NCBI GenBank assembly: GCA_964600235.1
Contig: CAZRIV010000001.1
Span: forward strand, 372,001 to 436,000
Origin: MWEI01 sp964600235
Lineage (GTDB): Bacteria > Desulfobacterota > Desulfomonilia > UBA1062
Direction of reading: 5' to 3'
Length of the DNA: 64,000 nucleotides
The position numbers were made by a program, and so were the translations under genes. This document shows, piece by piece, positions 54,614-64,000 of the stretch; the stretch's first letter is position 1, and every line of letters begins with the position of its first letter. The notes under the pieces were generated by a model. The model saw nothing but the letters and a program-made list of their open reading frames with translations. It ran no database searches and was not told the DNA's origin.

Positions 54614-55822
54614 TCAATCCTTTCGGGCGGAAGGCCGTGTCGTATTCCCGGCCGCAGAGTCCGCAGCGGCTTCCCCTTCAGTGGAGACAGCCCTGGCCGT
54701 CCCGTCCGGCTTCACCTTCTGCATGCCCTCGACAATGACCCTGTCTCCAGCTACAAGGCCGGATGTCACCAGCCACTGGTTGCCGACGGCCCTGTCGACG
54801 GTGAGGTAGCGCTGCTGCACCTTGCCCTTGTCATCGACGATCAGCGTGGTGGGGTTGCCCTTGGGGTCGCGCGACACGGCATGCTGGGGTATGAGTATGG
54901 CCTTTTTATTGATGCCTTCCTGTGCCGTACCCCGGACGAACATGCCCGGCAGGAGGAGACCGTCGGGATTGGGGAACACGGCCCGGATGATGACGCTTCC
55001 GGTGGTCCTTTCCACCGTGACATCCTGGAACTGCAGGGTGCCCTCCAGGGGATAGGCCGTACCGTCTTCAAGTTTGAGACGGACCTTGTTGTGGCCGGCC
55101 CCGTTCCGGTCCAGGGTGCCCAGTTCGATCCGCTTCTTCAACCTGAGCAGTTCCGCCGTCGACTGGGGAATATCGACATACATGGGGTCGAGCTTCAAGA
55201 TGGTGGTCAGGGGGGTAGGCTGGTTTGCCGTGACCAGGGCGCCCTCGGTCACGTTCGACTTGCCGGTCCTTCCGGAAATGGGCGCGGTGAGGCGGGTGTG
55301 GTCCAGGTTTATACGGGCGGATCTCACGGCCGCCTTCCAGTAGTCGACCTCTGCGACAGCCTGGCCGTAGGCGGACTCCGCGTCGTCGAAGTTCTGCCTG
55401 CTCACGGCCCCGGTGGCGACCAGCTCCCGGTACCGCTCCGAGCGTAATCGAACGGCCTGAAGGTTTGCCAGGGCCCTGGCCAGTGAGGCCTCGGCACTGT
55501 CGTATGCAGCCTGGAACGGGGATGGGTCTATCTGGTAGAGGACCGTCCCGGCCTTCACGTCCGAACCCTCGGTGAACAGGCGTTTCTGGATGATGCCGCT
55601 GACCTGCGGACGGACCTCTGCCATCATGTACGCAGACGTCCTGCCCGGCAGCTCGGTGGTCAGCACCACCTCCTGCTCCTTTACCGTAATGGTCCCCACT
55701 TCCGGGGGCGGCGGTACAGGCTTTGCCTGCTTGTTTCTGCACCCGGTCTGCAGGAAGGCACATGCCAGAACGACCATGAGAAAGGTCGTGATGATTTTGC
55801 CGGGGTTTCTACGGGACCGCAT
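54614..55822 (-). CDS. RND efflux periplasmic adaptor lipoprotein (AcrA/MexA type)
   Basis: Membrane fusion protein of about 402 residues. I choose the ATG at 55822 with GGAGG at a 6-base spacing; the frame is open to 55882. The signal peptide ends in a lipobox LQTGC. Motifs: GRTSAYMMAEVRPQVSGIIQKR (broken in two half-motifs in the fold), lipoyl/hairpin part LTAPISGRTGKSNVTEGALV, and the barrel end VVSEG-like segment DRVIVEGMQKVKPDG. It is the middle gene of the tetR-adaptor-pump operon. Confidence 0.93.
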   Translation of the reverse strand: MRSRRNPGKIITTFLMVVLACAFLQTGCRNKQAKPVPPPPEVGTITVKEQEVVLTTELPGRTSAYMMAEVRPQVSGIIQKRLFTEGSDVKAGTVLYQIDPSPFQAAYDSAEASLARALANLQAVRLRSERYRELVATGAVSRQNFDDAESAYGQAVAEVDYWKAAVRSARINLDHTRLTAPISGRTGKSNVTEGALVTANQPTPLTTILKLDPMYVDIPQSTAELLRLKKRIELGTLDRNGAGHNKVRLKLEDGTAYPLEGTLQFQDVTVERTTGSVIIRAVFPNPDGLLLPGMFVRGTAQEGINKKAILIPQHAVSRDPKGNPTTLIVDDKGKVQQRYLTVDRAVGNQWLVTSGLVAGDRVIVEGMQKVKPDGTARAVSTEGEAAADSAAGNTTRPSARKD

Positions 55823-55878
55823 CATATTCCTCCAACACATAATGATACACCTTTCTATGACTGATGCACCTCTCTCCA

Positions 55879-56520
55879 TCACTTCTCCACCAGGCCTTTG
55901 AAAAGGATGTCCAGGATGGTGTCCGGGTCTTCCGGGTAGGTATAACTCTCAGGCGTCTCGATCCAGCGGAAAAGAAAGGCGGTGGAAATTCCGTCCAGCG
56001 CCACTGCCAGCAGGTGAGGGTCCGCTATTCTCCGGAACCGCTTTTGGCGTATCCCGTCTGTGAAGACGGCCTCGAGGTCTTTTAAGAATTCGTCGTGCAG
56101 TTGCCTTACCTCCGAGTCGAGCCCCGCCTTGAGGTTGAAGCTCTCCCCGCGGCTCTCGGAGAAGTAGAGCCTGATCATGGGGATATGCGCCCTGAAGACC
56201 TCGGCCTTGGCCCTGATGAAATCCCTGAGCTTTTCCACCACGTCCTCCTGCTGCGCCATGGCGCTTCGGACCACATCATGAAACTCCTGGGCCGATTCCA
56301 GCATGAGGGCCCGGTAGAGGTCTTCCTTGTTCCTGAAGAACTTGTACAGCGTGCCGATGGCAAACTCGGCCTTAAAGGCGATCTCGTGCATGGTGACGTT
56401 GTGGTAGCCCTTTTCCGTGAACAGGCTCAGGGCGGCTTCCAGCATTTCGCGGCGCTGCTGCGCCTTTTCCCTCTCGCGCCGGGTAAGCTTCGGGTCCACT
56501 GTCATTTCATCAGAAGGCAT
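55879..56520 (-). CDS. TetR-family repressor of the efflux operon
   Basis: 213 residues. The N-terminal helix-turn-helix (MLEAALSLFTEKGYHNVTMHEIA, split over helices 1-2; FAIGTLYKFFRNKEDLYRALM) is typical TetR. The rest is a ligand-binding helical domain. It leads the three-gene efflux operon and so is likely autoregulatory and relieved by a pump substrate. An inverted repeat upstream is a candidate operator. Confidence 0.92.
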   Translation of the reverse strand: MPSDEMTVDPKLTRREREKAQQRREMLEAALSLFTEKGYHNVTMHEIAFKAEFAIGTLYKFFRNKEDLYRALMLESAQEFHDVVRSAMAQQEDVVEKLRDFIRAKAEVFRAHIPMIRLYFSESRGESFNLKAGLDSEVRQLHDEFLKDLEAVFTDGIRQKRFRRIADPHLLAVALDGISTAFLFRWIETPESYTYPEDPDTILDILFKGLVEK

Positions 56521-56545
56521 GGTTCATCCATCTCCGGCATGAATA

Positions 56546-56578
56546 TTACGTCATTAATTAGAATTGAACGTCACGTAA
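56546..56578. promoter_or_regulatory. Candidate TetR operator
   Basis: TTACGT (56546-56551) and ACGTAA (56573-56578) form an inverted repeat separated by 21 AT-rich bases, starting 26 bases before the tetR start. The arms are short and the spacing is long for one TetR dimer, so the assignment is tentative. Confidence 0.3.
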
Positions 56579-56651
56579 GTCAAGCCATTTCTGGCCCCCG
56601 ATAATCACGGGTATTGCATTCTTGTGGTGTACTGCGGGGCCCACATGAGAA

Positions 56652-56681
56652 CACCTCCGCCCCTGTGAAGAGGCGGAGGTG
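56652..56681 (-). terminator. Hairpin behind the AsnRS-like gene
   Basis: A perfect 10-bp GC-rich stem (56652-56661 with 56672-56681) lies 25 bases after the stop codon on the minus strand, followed by TTCTCATG. The T-run is weak. Confidence 0.55.
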
Positions 56682-56705
56682 CTGATCCGGTGAACGCCCC
56701 AGTAT

Positions 56706-57929
56706 CTAGAACAGGAATATGGGGTACGTGTCGGGGTTCTTGCCGAAGCAGGTGATGTCGTCTATCTTCTCGATCTTGTCGCCCTTGAGCAGGGCATAGA
56801 GCGTCCTCTCCACGCCGATGCCGGCACCCATGGTCTCGGGGAAGTAGGGCCTGCCCTTTGCGTCCTTCATGTGCACGGCGGCCAGGAACGGGCCGTAGCC
56901 GTCCAGGTTGGCGATGTTCTCCAGCATGCCGTTCTCAAAGACCGGCTCTACGGGCAGGATCTTGTTGTCGACGAGCCGGCAGATGATGGACTCGTAGAGC
57001 CATTCCCTGATGGCGCCCGACAGGATTTCCAGCGCCGGGCTGAACTTGCCCGTCTTCCTGATGATGGACTTTGCGCAGATGTCATAGTTGTAGATCATGT
57101 CCGAGGTGAACGAAGAGATGGGCAGCCTGCTGCCGTCCGGCTGTATATAGGGGTAGATGAGGTCATAGTTCTCCCTCATGAGGCCCGTGACCCAGAAGAA
57201 CTGACCCTTCACGTCCTGGCCCACCTTGGCGTCCAGGTCCACCTTGCCGTACTTCCTGAGCGCCTCGTCGTGCCGCACCCGGGGGAACGGCTGCCTGGGG
57301 ACCTCGAGGGCCACGCCCAGGTCCTTGAGGCTGTCCTCGTTCTTTTCCACTATGGCGGTAACGGCCGCAATGATCATGCGTTCGAAAAAGTCGATGATCT
57401 TCTCATAATCTTCCTTCAGGATCTTCTTCACCTTTGCCGGGTTGCTCTTGTATTCTTCGAAATCGACACCCCGGTTCCTCCTGAGCTCCACATCGATCTG
57501 GGAGAAGTCGATGAGGTACTTGCCCCGCTGCTTCCTCTGGGGGCTCTCGATCTCGAGGCGTATGTTGGGCGAGTCTATGAAGATGCCCTTGAGCCTGGGG
57601 TTGAAACAGGCCAGGAACTTCATGTAGATCATGGAGTGCGTCACCACGTAGGGCATGCCCTTGTAGTGTATCGTGGGGACATGCTCCACGTCATGGGCAA
57701 GCGGATCGGTCACCGGGCTCATCTCGACGCGTTCCAGGTTCAGGAGGCCTTCATTCACGAGAAAATTATTGACAGCGGTCACGAAGGTGGTGCGCACGCT
57801 CATGGCATTGTAGATGTCGTCATTGACCCACTTGCTCACGTAGTTGTCGCGCACGAACTCTTCGAACGTGGAACCCGACTGCCCGATGGACGCCTGAAAA
57901 TGGAACAGATCCTCACCGATGTAACCCAT
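56706..57929 (-). CDS. AsnRS-like class II synthetase core, putative archaeal-type asparagine synthetase
   Basis: 407 residues with the catalytic core of a class II aspartyl/asparaginyl-tRNA synthetase but no N-terminal anticodon-binding OB domain. Evidence: MSPVTDPLAHDVE and YKGMPYVVTHSMIYMK in the motif 1-2 region, SPNIRLEIESP and YLIDFSQIDVELRR around motif 2, and motif 3 GAGIGVERTLYALL with Glu374-Arg375. Archaeal paralogues of this layout make asparagine from aspartate and ammonia. Its position directly downstream of asnB supports an asparagine role, but activity is inferred. A tRNA-independent aminoacylation or modification role is the main alternative. The TTACCTCCT-complement just before the ATG gives a good ribosome site. 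Confidence 0.75.
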   Translation of the reverse strand: MGYIGEDLFHFQASIGQSGSTFEEFVRDNYVSKWVNDDIYNAMSVRTTFVTAVNNFLVNEGLLNLERVEMSPVTDPLAHDVEHVPTIHYKGMPYVVTHSMIYMKFLACFNPRLKGIFIDSPNIRLEIESPQRKQRGKYLIDFSQIDVELRRNRGVDFEEYKSNPAKVKKILKEDYEKIIDFFERMIIAAVTAIVEKNEDSLKDLGVALEVPRQPFPRVRHDEALRKYGKVDLDAKVGQDVKGQFFWVTGLMRENYDLIYPYIQPDGSRLPISSFTSDMIYNYDICAKSIIRKTGKFSPALEILSGAIREWLYESIICRLVDNKILPVEPVFENGMLENIANLDGYGPFLAAVHMKDAKGRPYFPETMGAGIGVERTLYALLKGDKIEKIDDITCFGKNPDTYPIFLF

Positions 57930-57988
57930 CTCTTGTTACCTCCTCACCTATTTTGGCCATAAAAAAAGGCCTTCTCGTGAACCTTGTT

Positions 57989-57994
57989 ATTATA
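57989..57994 (-). promoter_or_regulatory. Candidate -10 element for the AsnRS-like gene
   Basis: TATAAT on the minus strand between the asnB terminator and the gene start, about 60 bases before the ATG. No good -35 is found at 16-18 bases, so the call is weak. Confidence 0.35.
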
Positions 57995-58020
57995 AGCAGC
58001 CTTTCTGTCCCGAGGAAACA

Positions 58021-58066
58021 TAAAAAAAGGGAGGATCAGTGAGGAACTGTCCAACAGATCCTCCCT
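58021..58066 (-). terminator. Rho-independent terminator of asnB
   Basis: On the minus strand a 10-bp stem (58057-58066 with 58028-58037) is followed directly by seven T residues. It starts 12 bases after the asnB stop and separates it from the AsnRS-like gene. Confidence 0.9.
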
Positions 58067-58077
58067 CACGAGGGAAC

Positions 58078-59745
58078 CTACTTGTAGCTGTCCTTGTGCA
58101 CGTCCTTGACCGCCCGGCCCGACGGGTCGATCATCTCGGCAAAGGCCTTGTCCCACTTGACTGCCGTGGGCGTCGAGCAGGCCACGGACGGCCCTTCAGG
58201 CACGCAGCGTGCCGCGCTGTCCAGGGGAAAGAACTCCTGGAAGATTGACCGGTAATAATACCCCTCCTTGGTGAGAGGCGTATTGACGGGGAAGCGGAAC
58301 CGGGCGTTTTCCAGCTGGGTGTCGCTGACCTCTTTCTGAGCCGTTTCCCTGAGCGTGTCGATCCAGCCGTACCCCACCCCGTCGGAGAACTGCTCCTTCT
58401 GGCGCCAGGCCACTTCCGTGGGCAGGTAGTCCTCGAAGGCCTGCCTGAGGATGTGCTTTTCCATCTTTCCATCCCTGCACATCTTGTCCGCCGGGTTGAG
58501 CCGCATGGCCGTGTCCATGAATTCCTTGTCCAGGAACGGCACCCTCCCTTCAACTCCCCAGGCGGCCAGGGACTTGTTGGCGCGCATGCAGTCGTACTTG
58601 CTGAGCATGGAGAGCTTGCGCACGGTCTCCTCGTGGAACTCTCTGGCATCAGGGGCCTTGTGGAAGTACAGGTAGCCTCCGAAGATCTCGTCTGCGCCTT
58701 CGCCCGAGAGCACCATCTTGACGCCCATGGACTTGATCTTGCGCGCCATGAGGTACATGGGCGTGGAGGCGCGGATGGTGGTCACGTCATAGGTCTCTAT
58801 GTGGTAGATCACGTCGCGCAGTGCGTCCAGTCCCTCCTGGACGGTGAAGGTGAAGTTGTGGTGGATGGAGCCGATGTGGTCGGCCACCTTCTGTGCCGCG
58901 GCCAGATCGGGCGAGCCGTCCAGCCCGATGGCAAATGAGTGCAGCTGGGGCCACCAGGCATCCTTGAGCCCGCCCGTCTCCACGCGCTTGGCCGAATACT
59001 TCTTGGCCACGGCCGAGATGATGGAGCTGTCCAGGCCGCCCGAGAGCAGCACGCCGTAGGGCACGTCGCTCATGAGCTGGCGCTCCACCGCCTCTTCCAG
59101 GGCGCGCCTCAGATCCCTGATGCTGCTCTGCTTGTCTTTCACGCTCCCGTAGTCCATCCAGTCGCGCACATAGTATTTTTTTGGCATCCCATCCGGACTG
59201 TACAAGCAGTGCCCCGGGGGGAACTCGCTCACCTGGTTGCACACCCCCATGAGTGCCTTCATCTCGGACGCCACGTAGAGGTTGCCGTGTTCGTCGTGGC
59301 CCGTGTACAGGGGGCAGATGCCCATATGGTCGCGCCCGATGAGATAGACGTCCTTCTCGGAGTCATAGAGCGCAAAGGCGAAGATGCCGTTGAGGTCTTC
59401 CAGGAAGTCAGGGCCCTTCTGGCGGTACAGGGCCAGGATGATCTCGCAGTCCGACTCGGTGAGGAAGTGGTGCGGCTCTTGGAGCGCCTTTTTGAGGTCC
59501 TTGTGGTTGTATATCTCACCGTTGACCGCGAGCGCCACGGTGCCGTCATCGGTGTAGAGCGGCTGGGCGCCCTTGTTGACGTCCACGATGGAAAGCCGTT
59601 CGTGCGCCAGTATGGCCTTGTCGTGCACATAAATGCCGCTCCAGTCCGGCCCCCGGTGGCGCATGGTGCGGGTCATCTCCAGGGCCCTGGTCCTGAGTTC
59701 CCTGACGTCTGTCCTGATGTCGAAAATTCCCAGTATGGAGCACAT
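58078..59745 (-). CDS. asnB: Asparagine synthase, glutamine-hydrolysing
   Basis: 555 residues, the length of the E. coli AsnB type. N-terminal class II glutaminase with Cys2 (MCSILGIFD), MRHRGPDWSG, VNGEIYNHKDL and TESDCEIIL. C-terminal synthetase with the PP-loop LLSGGLDSSIISAV, LSGEGADEIFGGY and GVEGRVPFLDKEF. The residue after the SGGLDSS loop and the VPFLD motif are intact, so it should be active. A sigma-54 type promoter lies about 40-55 bases upstream and a terminator follows. Confidence 0.96.
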   Translation of the reverse strand: MCSILGIFDIRTDVRELRTRALEMTRTMRHRGPDWSGIYVHDKAILAHERLSIVDVNKGAQPLYTDDGTVALAVNGEIYNHKDLKKALQEPHHFLTESDCEIILALYRQKGPDFLEDLNGIFAFALYDSEKDVYLIGRDHMGICPLYTGHDEHGNLYVASEMKALMGVCNQVSEFPPGHCLYSPDGMPKKYYVRDWMDYGSVKDKQSSIRDLRRALEEAVERQLMSDVPYGVLLSGGLDSSIISAVAKKYSAKRVETGGLKDAWWPQLHSFAIGLDGSPDLAAAQKVADHIGSIHHNFTFTVQEGLDALRDVIYHIETYDVTTIRASTPMYLMARKIKSMGVKMVLSGEGADEIFGGYLYFHKAPDAREFHEETVRKLSMLSKYDCMRANKSLAAWGVEGRVPFLDKEFMDTAMRLNPADKMCRDGKMEKHILRQAFEDYLPTEVAWRQKEQFSDGVGYGWIDTLRETAQKEVSDTQLENARFRFPVNTPLTKEGYYYRSIFQEFFPLDSAARCVPEGPSVACSTPTAVKWDKAFAEMIDPSGRAVKDVHKDSYK

Positions 59746-59783
59746 ATTCTATCCCCCGCTGCTGTTTATTCTTACGGTACTCC

Positions 59784-59799
59784 TGCAAATATTCTGCCA
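59784..59799 (-). promoter_or_regulatory. Putative sigma-54 promoter of asnB
   Basis: On the minus strand TGGCAG, five bases, then TTGCA: one mismatch in -24 and a perfect -12, with GG and GC correctly spaced. The expected transcription start is about 28 bases before the asnB ATG. Confidence 0.72.
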
Positions 59800-59905
59800 G
59801 GGCTGCCGGGGTGAATCGGATGGGGCATGCACACCGCGCTTGGGACCCCTTCATGAAAGGCACCCCCGTAATCAAGGAGAAGGCTGAAGAGTAAGAAAAG
59901 ACCTA

Positions 59906-59979
59906 CCTGAACAGGTGGTGGATCCCTCCATGGACAAGCCACATGGCTTGTCCATGGAGGGATCCACCACCTGTTCAGG
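59906..59979. repeat. Perfect 35-bp inverted repeat, terminator-like
   Basis: 59906-59940 is exactly complementary to 59945-59979, with a 4-base loop ACAT. Seven T residues (59985-59991) follow on the plus strand; on the minus strand CTTTTC follows 8 bases after the stem. It could end purF transcripts or, with its length and perfection, be a small mobile repeat. It lies 107-180 bases upstream of the asnB promoter. Confidence 0.85.
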
Positions 59980-60067
59980 CTTGATTTTTTTGTGCTCCTC
60001 ATCCATCTTTCAGGTTGTCCCGGCTCTTAACGGTCTCTTCTCCAGCCCTTTATGGGGAAATGAGGCC

Positions 60068-61471
<1,404 letters not shown>

Positions 61472-61520
61472 CTATTCAGCCTCGCTGCATGATGTTGTCA
61501 CCTGAGCATGACTGATTCTA

Positions 61521-61536
61521 TGCAACAGTCTGTCCA
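61521..61536 (-). promoter_or_regulatory. Possible sigma-54 promoter of purF
   Basis: On the minus strand TGGACA, five bases, then TTGCA: the GG and the full -12 block are correct, but the second half of -24 is degenerate. It lies about 50-65 bases before the purF ATG. Confidence 0.5.
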
Positions 61537-61735
61537 ATTCTTCCCCGTGCCTGCATACCATGTCTTTGCAGACAGCAGCAGGCAATTCATTTTTTCCTGA
61601 CCTCATCCGACACACATACATACGGAGCCGTTCCCGAAGTTTCAAGGCATGCACGATGAAACAACGCGACCCCGCCCTTCAGGCCTGGCCCGCATGTCTT
61701 TGGGTTGCAACATTTTCGTTGAAGCGTCCTGTGAT

Positions 61736-61751
61736 GGTTCAATATTGTTCA
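61736..61751. promoter_or_regulatory. Palindromic operator-like site E
   Basis: GGTTCAATATTGTTCA matches GGAACAATATTGTTCC at 13 of 16 positions. It is about 200 bases upstream of the purF -24 element, 16 kb from the other copies. Confidence 0.45.
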
Positions 61752-61797
61752 TGTCTGCGCGTCTCATCCAGGCCGCTTCACGGCCGGAGGCGGAACC

Positions 61798-64000
61798 TCA
61801 TTTATTCTGAGACCCGGCCCCTGGTTTCCTCACGGGCACCTTTGCCCGGCCCGAGGCGCCGGCGGCGATATCGGTGAGGACCACGGGGAGGGACAGGGCC
61901 GTGGGCGAGGCAAGGTAGCGGGGCTGCCACTGGGGCTGGAACTTCTCCTTGTACTGTCTGAGGCCCTCGAAACTGCGGAAGTTCTCCACATGCCTGAAGA
62001 GGACTTCGCCGATGCGGTTCCAGAGCGAGGTCAACGACTTCTCGGACATGCCTGCCAGCGGCGCCACGCCGAGGTTGAACCGGGAGTATCCGTTCTGTCT
62101 ACCCCAGAGCATGAGGTGGATGAGCAGGTAGTCCATGGTGCCGGCAGGCGCCTCGGGTTTGTACCGTATGAGGTCCGCCGAGATCTCCTCCAGCTGGCCG
62201 GTGGTCCAGATGTTGGCAAACGCGATTATTTCACCGTGCTGCCGGATGACGCCGATGGGAAACCGCGCGACATAGTCTTCCCGGAAGGATCCCAGGGAAA
62301 AGCCCTTCTCCCTGGTTTTTTTCTCGCGGAGCCACGCGTCCGACACCCCCTTCAGGTCGGCCATGATCTTCGGCACCTCGACAGGCGGTACGCACTCGAA
62401 GGTGAGGCCTTCCCTGGAGAGCTTGTTGAAGGTGTGCCTGAGCTCCTTGCGGGTCCCTCCCTCGAGGCCGAAGGCGTTCAGATCCACCCTCCCCTCTTCG
62501 CCGAGCTTTACCAGGGTCATGCCCAGGTCGATATAGACGTGCAGGTTCTCACGGCCCACCTTGTAAAAGACCGGCAGGGCGCCGAAGCGGTCGCACAATT
62601 CACAGAACTGCCAGGCCAGTTCCTGCCACTCTGACCTGGGCCCTATGGGGTCGCCCATGACGATCCAGCTCCTGCCGCTGATGGTGTACATGATGAATGC
62701 CCTGCCGCTCTCGCTGAACAGGAGCGCCTTGTCTCCCAGCAGTGCCAGGTGTGCATGGCTCTCGTGCGAACCCTGGATTATGGGCAGGGCCTTCTCGATG
62801 TCACCCCTGCTGCCGGTAACGGGCCTGGGCGTGAGGGGGTGGAGTATCTTGGCAAAGGCATAGATGAGCACGGCGATCAACGCGCCCACTGCTGCCCTGA
62901 GCGATCGCGGCGCGTTCGCCATGAAGGCGAACCGCCACCACAGGTCATTGGAATACTCCTCGTGCTGGTACGAAAAATAGGTGAGCCAGGCGGTGGACAG
63001 CAGTGCCACGCCCATGAGAAAGATCCACCCGTACGTGAACTTCCCGCTGAACAGGGAGCCCTTCCGGTAAAAGCTCGGCCTGGAGGGTACCATGATGAGG
63101 AGCATGACCAGGAGGACCGAGGCCTCTTCATAGACGAGCCCCTTCAACAGAGACAGGGCTATGCCGCAGACGACGAGCGCAACACTCAGGTAGTACGCGG
63201 TAACAAGCCTCCTCTGGAGCCCGCGCGAAAGGATGAGGAGCCCCACCCCGAAGATGCTGGCCAGGAAGTGCGAAACCTCGATGACCGGCAGCGCCACGTA
63301 TGCGCTCAGCATCTCGATGCGGTTGCTGATGGCCGGTGTGGCCCCGGAGAAGAGCATGATCACCCCGCCCAGAAAGGTGATGACCGTGAGGGCGGGCGGC
63401 ACCAGGTAGGGAAGCCAGCGTGTTATGGCCCTGGCGCTCCACTGAAGGATCTGCCTGCGCTGGATGATCTCTTCCATGCCTAAAACGATCGCGGCCACGA
63501 GAAGGGGAAGGATGTAATAGGTGAGGCGGTAGATCACCAGCGAGCCCATGATGGCCGATGCCGGCAGGAGCGGCGAAAGGAAGATGAGGACCACTGCCTC
63601 GAATACGCCCAGGCCGCCAGGGATCTGGCTCACCAGCCCTGCGAACTGGGCCAGGAGATATATGCCTATGAAGGTCGGCAGGGGGATTGCCGGGGGGAGG
63701 AGGACGTAGAGGATGCTGCCTGCCATGGCCCAGTCGATGGTTGCAACGGCCACCTGCGGAAGGAAAAGCCGTGCGGGCGGTATGGCTATTTCCGTCGTAC
63801 CCAGGTTGATGGACCCTCTCTTCGATGCCGCCAGGACCGCGTAGAGAATGACGGGTATGATGAAGATGAAGCCCAGGGGCTGATCGGTGGTAAAGGGCAT
63901 GTGGAGGCCATCAGGTATGACAAGGGGCTGAGAGAGGAATACCGCGGCGCCCAGGATAAGGAAGCCGAGCCAGATGCTCAGCGTGTTGAATATGATCACC
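61798..64000 (-). CDS. mprF: MprF-like lysylphosphatidylglycerol synthase/flippase, 5' end outside the window
   Basis: At least 733 residues are visible; the frame runs off the right edge, so the N-terminal helices are missing. The first part is a multi-helix membrane domain of the UPF0104/flippase type (FAGLVSQIPGGLGVFEAVVL is characteristic). The C-terminal about 310 residues are the DUF2156 transferase domain (SWIVMGDPIGPRSEW, NLHVYIDLGMTLVKLGEEGRV and GYSRFNLGVAPLAGM). MprF proteins add lysine or alanine from charged tRNA to phosphatidylglycerol and flip it outwards, lowering sensitivity to cationic peptides. The amino acid used cannot be told. Confidence 0.9.
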   Translation of the reverse strand, partial: VIIFNTLSIWLGFLILGAAVFLSQPLVIPDGLHMPFTTDQPLGFIFIIPVILYAVLAASKRGSINLGTTEIAIPPARLFLPQVAVATIDWAMAGSILYVLLPPAIPLPTFIGIYLLAQFAGLVSQIPGGLGVFEAVVLIFLSPLLPASAIMGSLVIYRLTYYILPLLVAAIVLGMEEIIQRRQILQWSARAITRWLPYLVPPALTVITFLGGVIMLFSGATPAISNRIEMLSAYVALPVIEVSHFLASIFGVGLLILSRGLQRRLVTAYYLSVALVVCGIALSLLKGLVYEEASVLLVMLLIMVPSRPSFYRKGSLFSGKFTYGWIFLMGVALLSTAWLTYFSYQHEEYSNDLWWRFAFMANAPRSLRAAVGALIAVLIYAFAKILHPLTPRPVTGSRGDIEKALPIIQGSHESHAHLALLGDKALLFSESGRAFIMYTISGRSWIVMGDPIGPRSEWQELAWQFCELCDRFGALPVFYKVGRENLHVYIDLGMTLVKLGEEGRVDLNAFGLEGGTRKELRHTFNKLSREGLTFECVPPVEVPKIMADLKGVSDAWLREKKTREKGFSLGSFREDYVARFPIGVIRQHGEIIAFANIWTTGQLEEISADLIRYKPEAPAGTMDYLLIHLMLWGRQNGYSRFNLGVAPLAGMSEKSLTSLWNRIGEVLFRHVENFRSFEGLRQYKEKFQPQWQPRYLASPTALSLPVVLTDIAAGASGRAKVPVRKPGAGSQNK

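Larger units (their letters stand above)
61472..61797. other. Intergenic region upstream of purF
   Basis: 326 bases between the mprF-like stop and the purF start. It holds a sigma-54-like element and a copy of the recurrent palindrome. A 60-codon open frame ending at the purF start lacks a ribosome site and runs over the promoter element. Confidence 0.5.

Noticed and set aside
61472..61654. 60-codon frame on the minus strand whose stop abuts the purF start
   Set aside because: It starts with GTG without a ribosome site, has no recognisable product and runs across the sigma-54-like element; the adjacency is probably chance.

Overview
The window is a GC-rich (roughly 60 %), densely coded bacterial chromosome segment. 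It contains no rRNA, tRNA, CRISPR array, insertion sequence or phage genes that I can recognise. Several traits point to a strictly anaerobic member of the Desulfobacterota (former Deltaproteobacteria, Syntrophales or Syntrophobacter-like): a membrane pyrophosphatase, a CoA-transferase fused to a GNAT domain, an archaeal-style split glutamate synthase with ferredoxin domains, a small SAP-like protein, and sigma-54 control of nitrogen genes. The taxonomic placement is inference from gene content.

Layout. 0-5.3 kb, + strand: the end of a LarA-like (DUF2088) protein, a divergent H+-pyrophosphatase with a clear terminator, and a CoA-transferase/GNAT fusion. 5.3-12.6 kb, - strand: an ABC-F ATPase, a lipoprotein, a small primase-like CHC2/Toprim protein and a CHASE4-PAS hybrid histidine kinase. 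12.7-18.2 kb, - strand: a complete dppABCDF-type peptide ABC transporter operon with a hairpin behind the binding-protein gene. 18.6-22.5 kb: a very large exported transglutaminase-like protein built from two tandem units, the second lacking catalytic residues.

23.2-49.7 kb and 56.7-61.5 kb form a glutamine-economy island. One co-directional minus-strand run goes from glutamate synthase (three polypeptides) through glnA, carA, a giant GlmS-like protein, a left-handed beta-helix GlmU-like protein, glmM and a nagB-like gene to carB and pyrG. Upstream lie a NifA-like sigma-54 activator and the divergent amtB-glnK-glnD set. Further along are purF, asnB and an AsnRS-like putative asparagine synthetase. 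Ammonium uptake, sensing and assimilation therefore sit next to nearly every major glutamine-consuming reaction. I see sigma-54 type -24/-12 elements in front of amtB, the glutamate synthase genes, asnB and purF. A 16-bp palindrome (GGAACAATATTGTTCC, 12-14 of 16 matches) recurs near three of these promoters, and I propose it as the activator's enhancer site.

49.9-56.5 kb holds an enoyl-CoA hydratase-like gene, two small genes and a tetR-acrA-acrB type RND efflux operon. The window closes inside an mprF-like gene for lysyl-phosphatidylglycerol synthesis and flipping.
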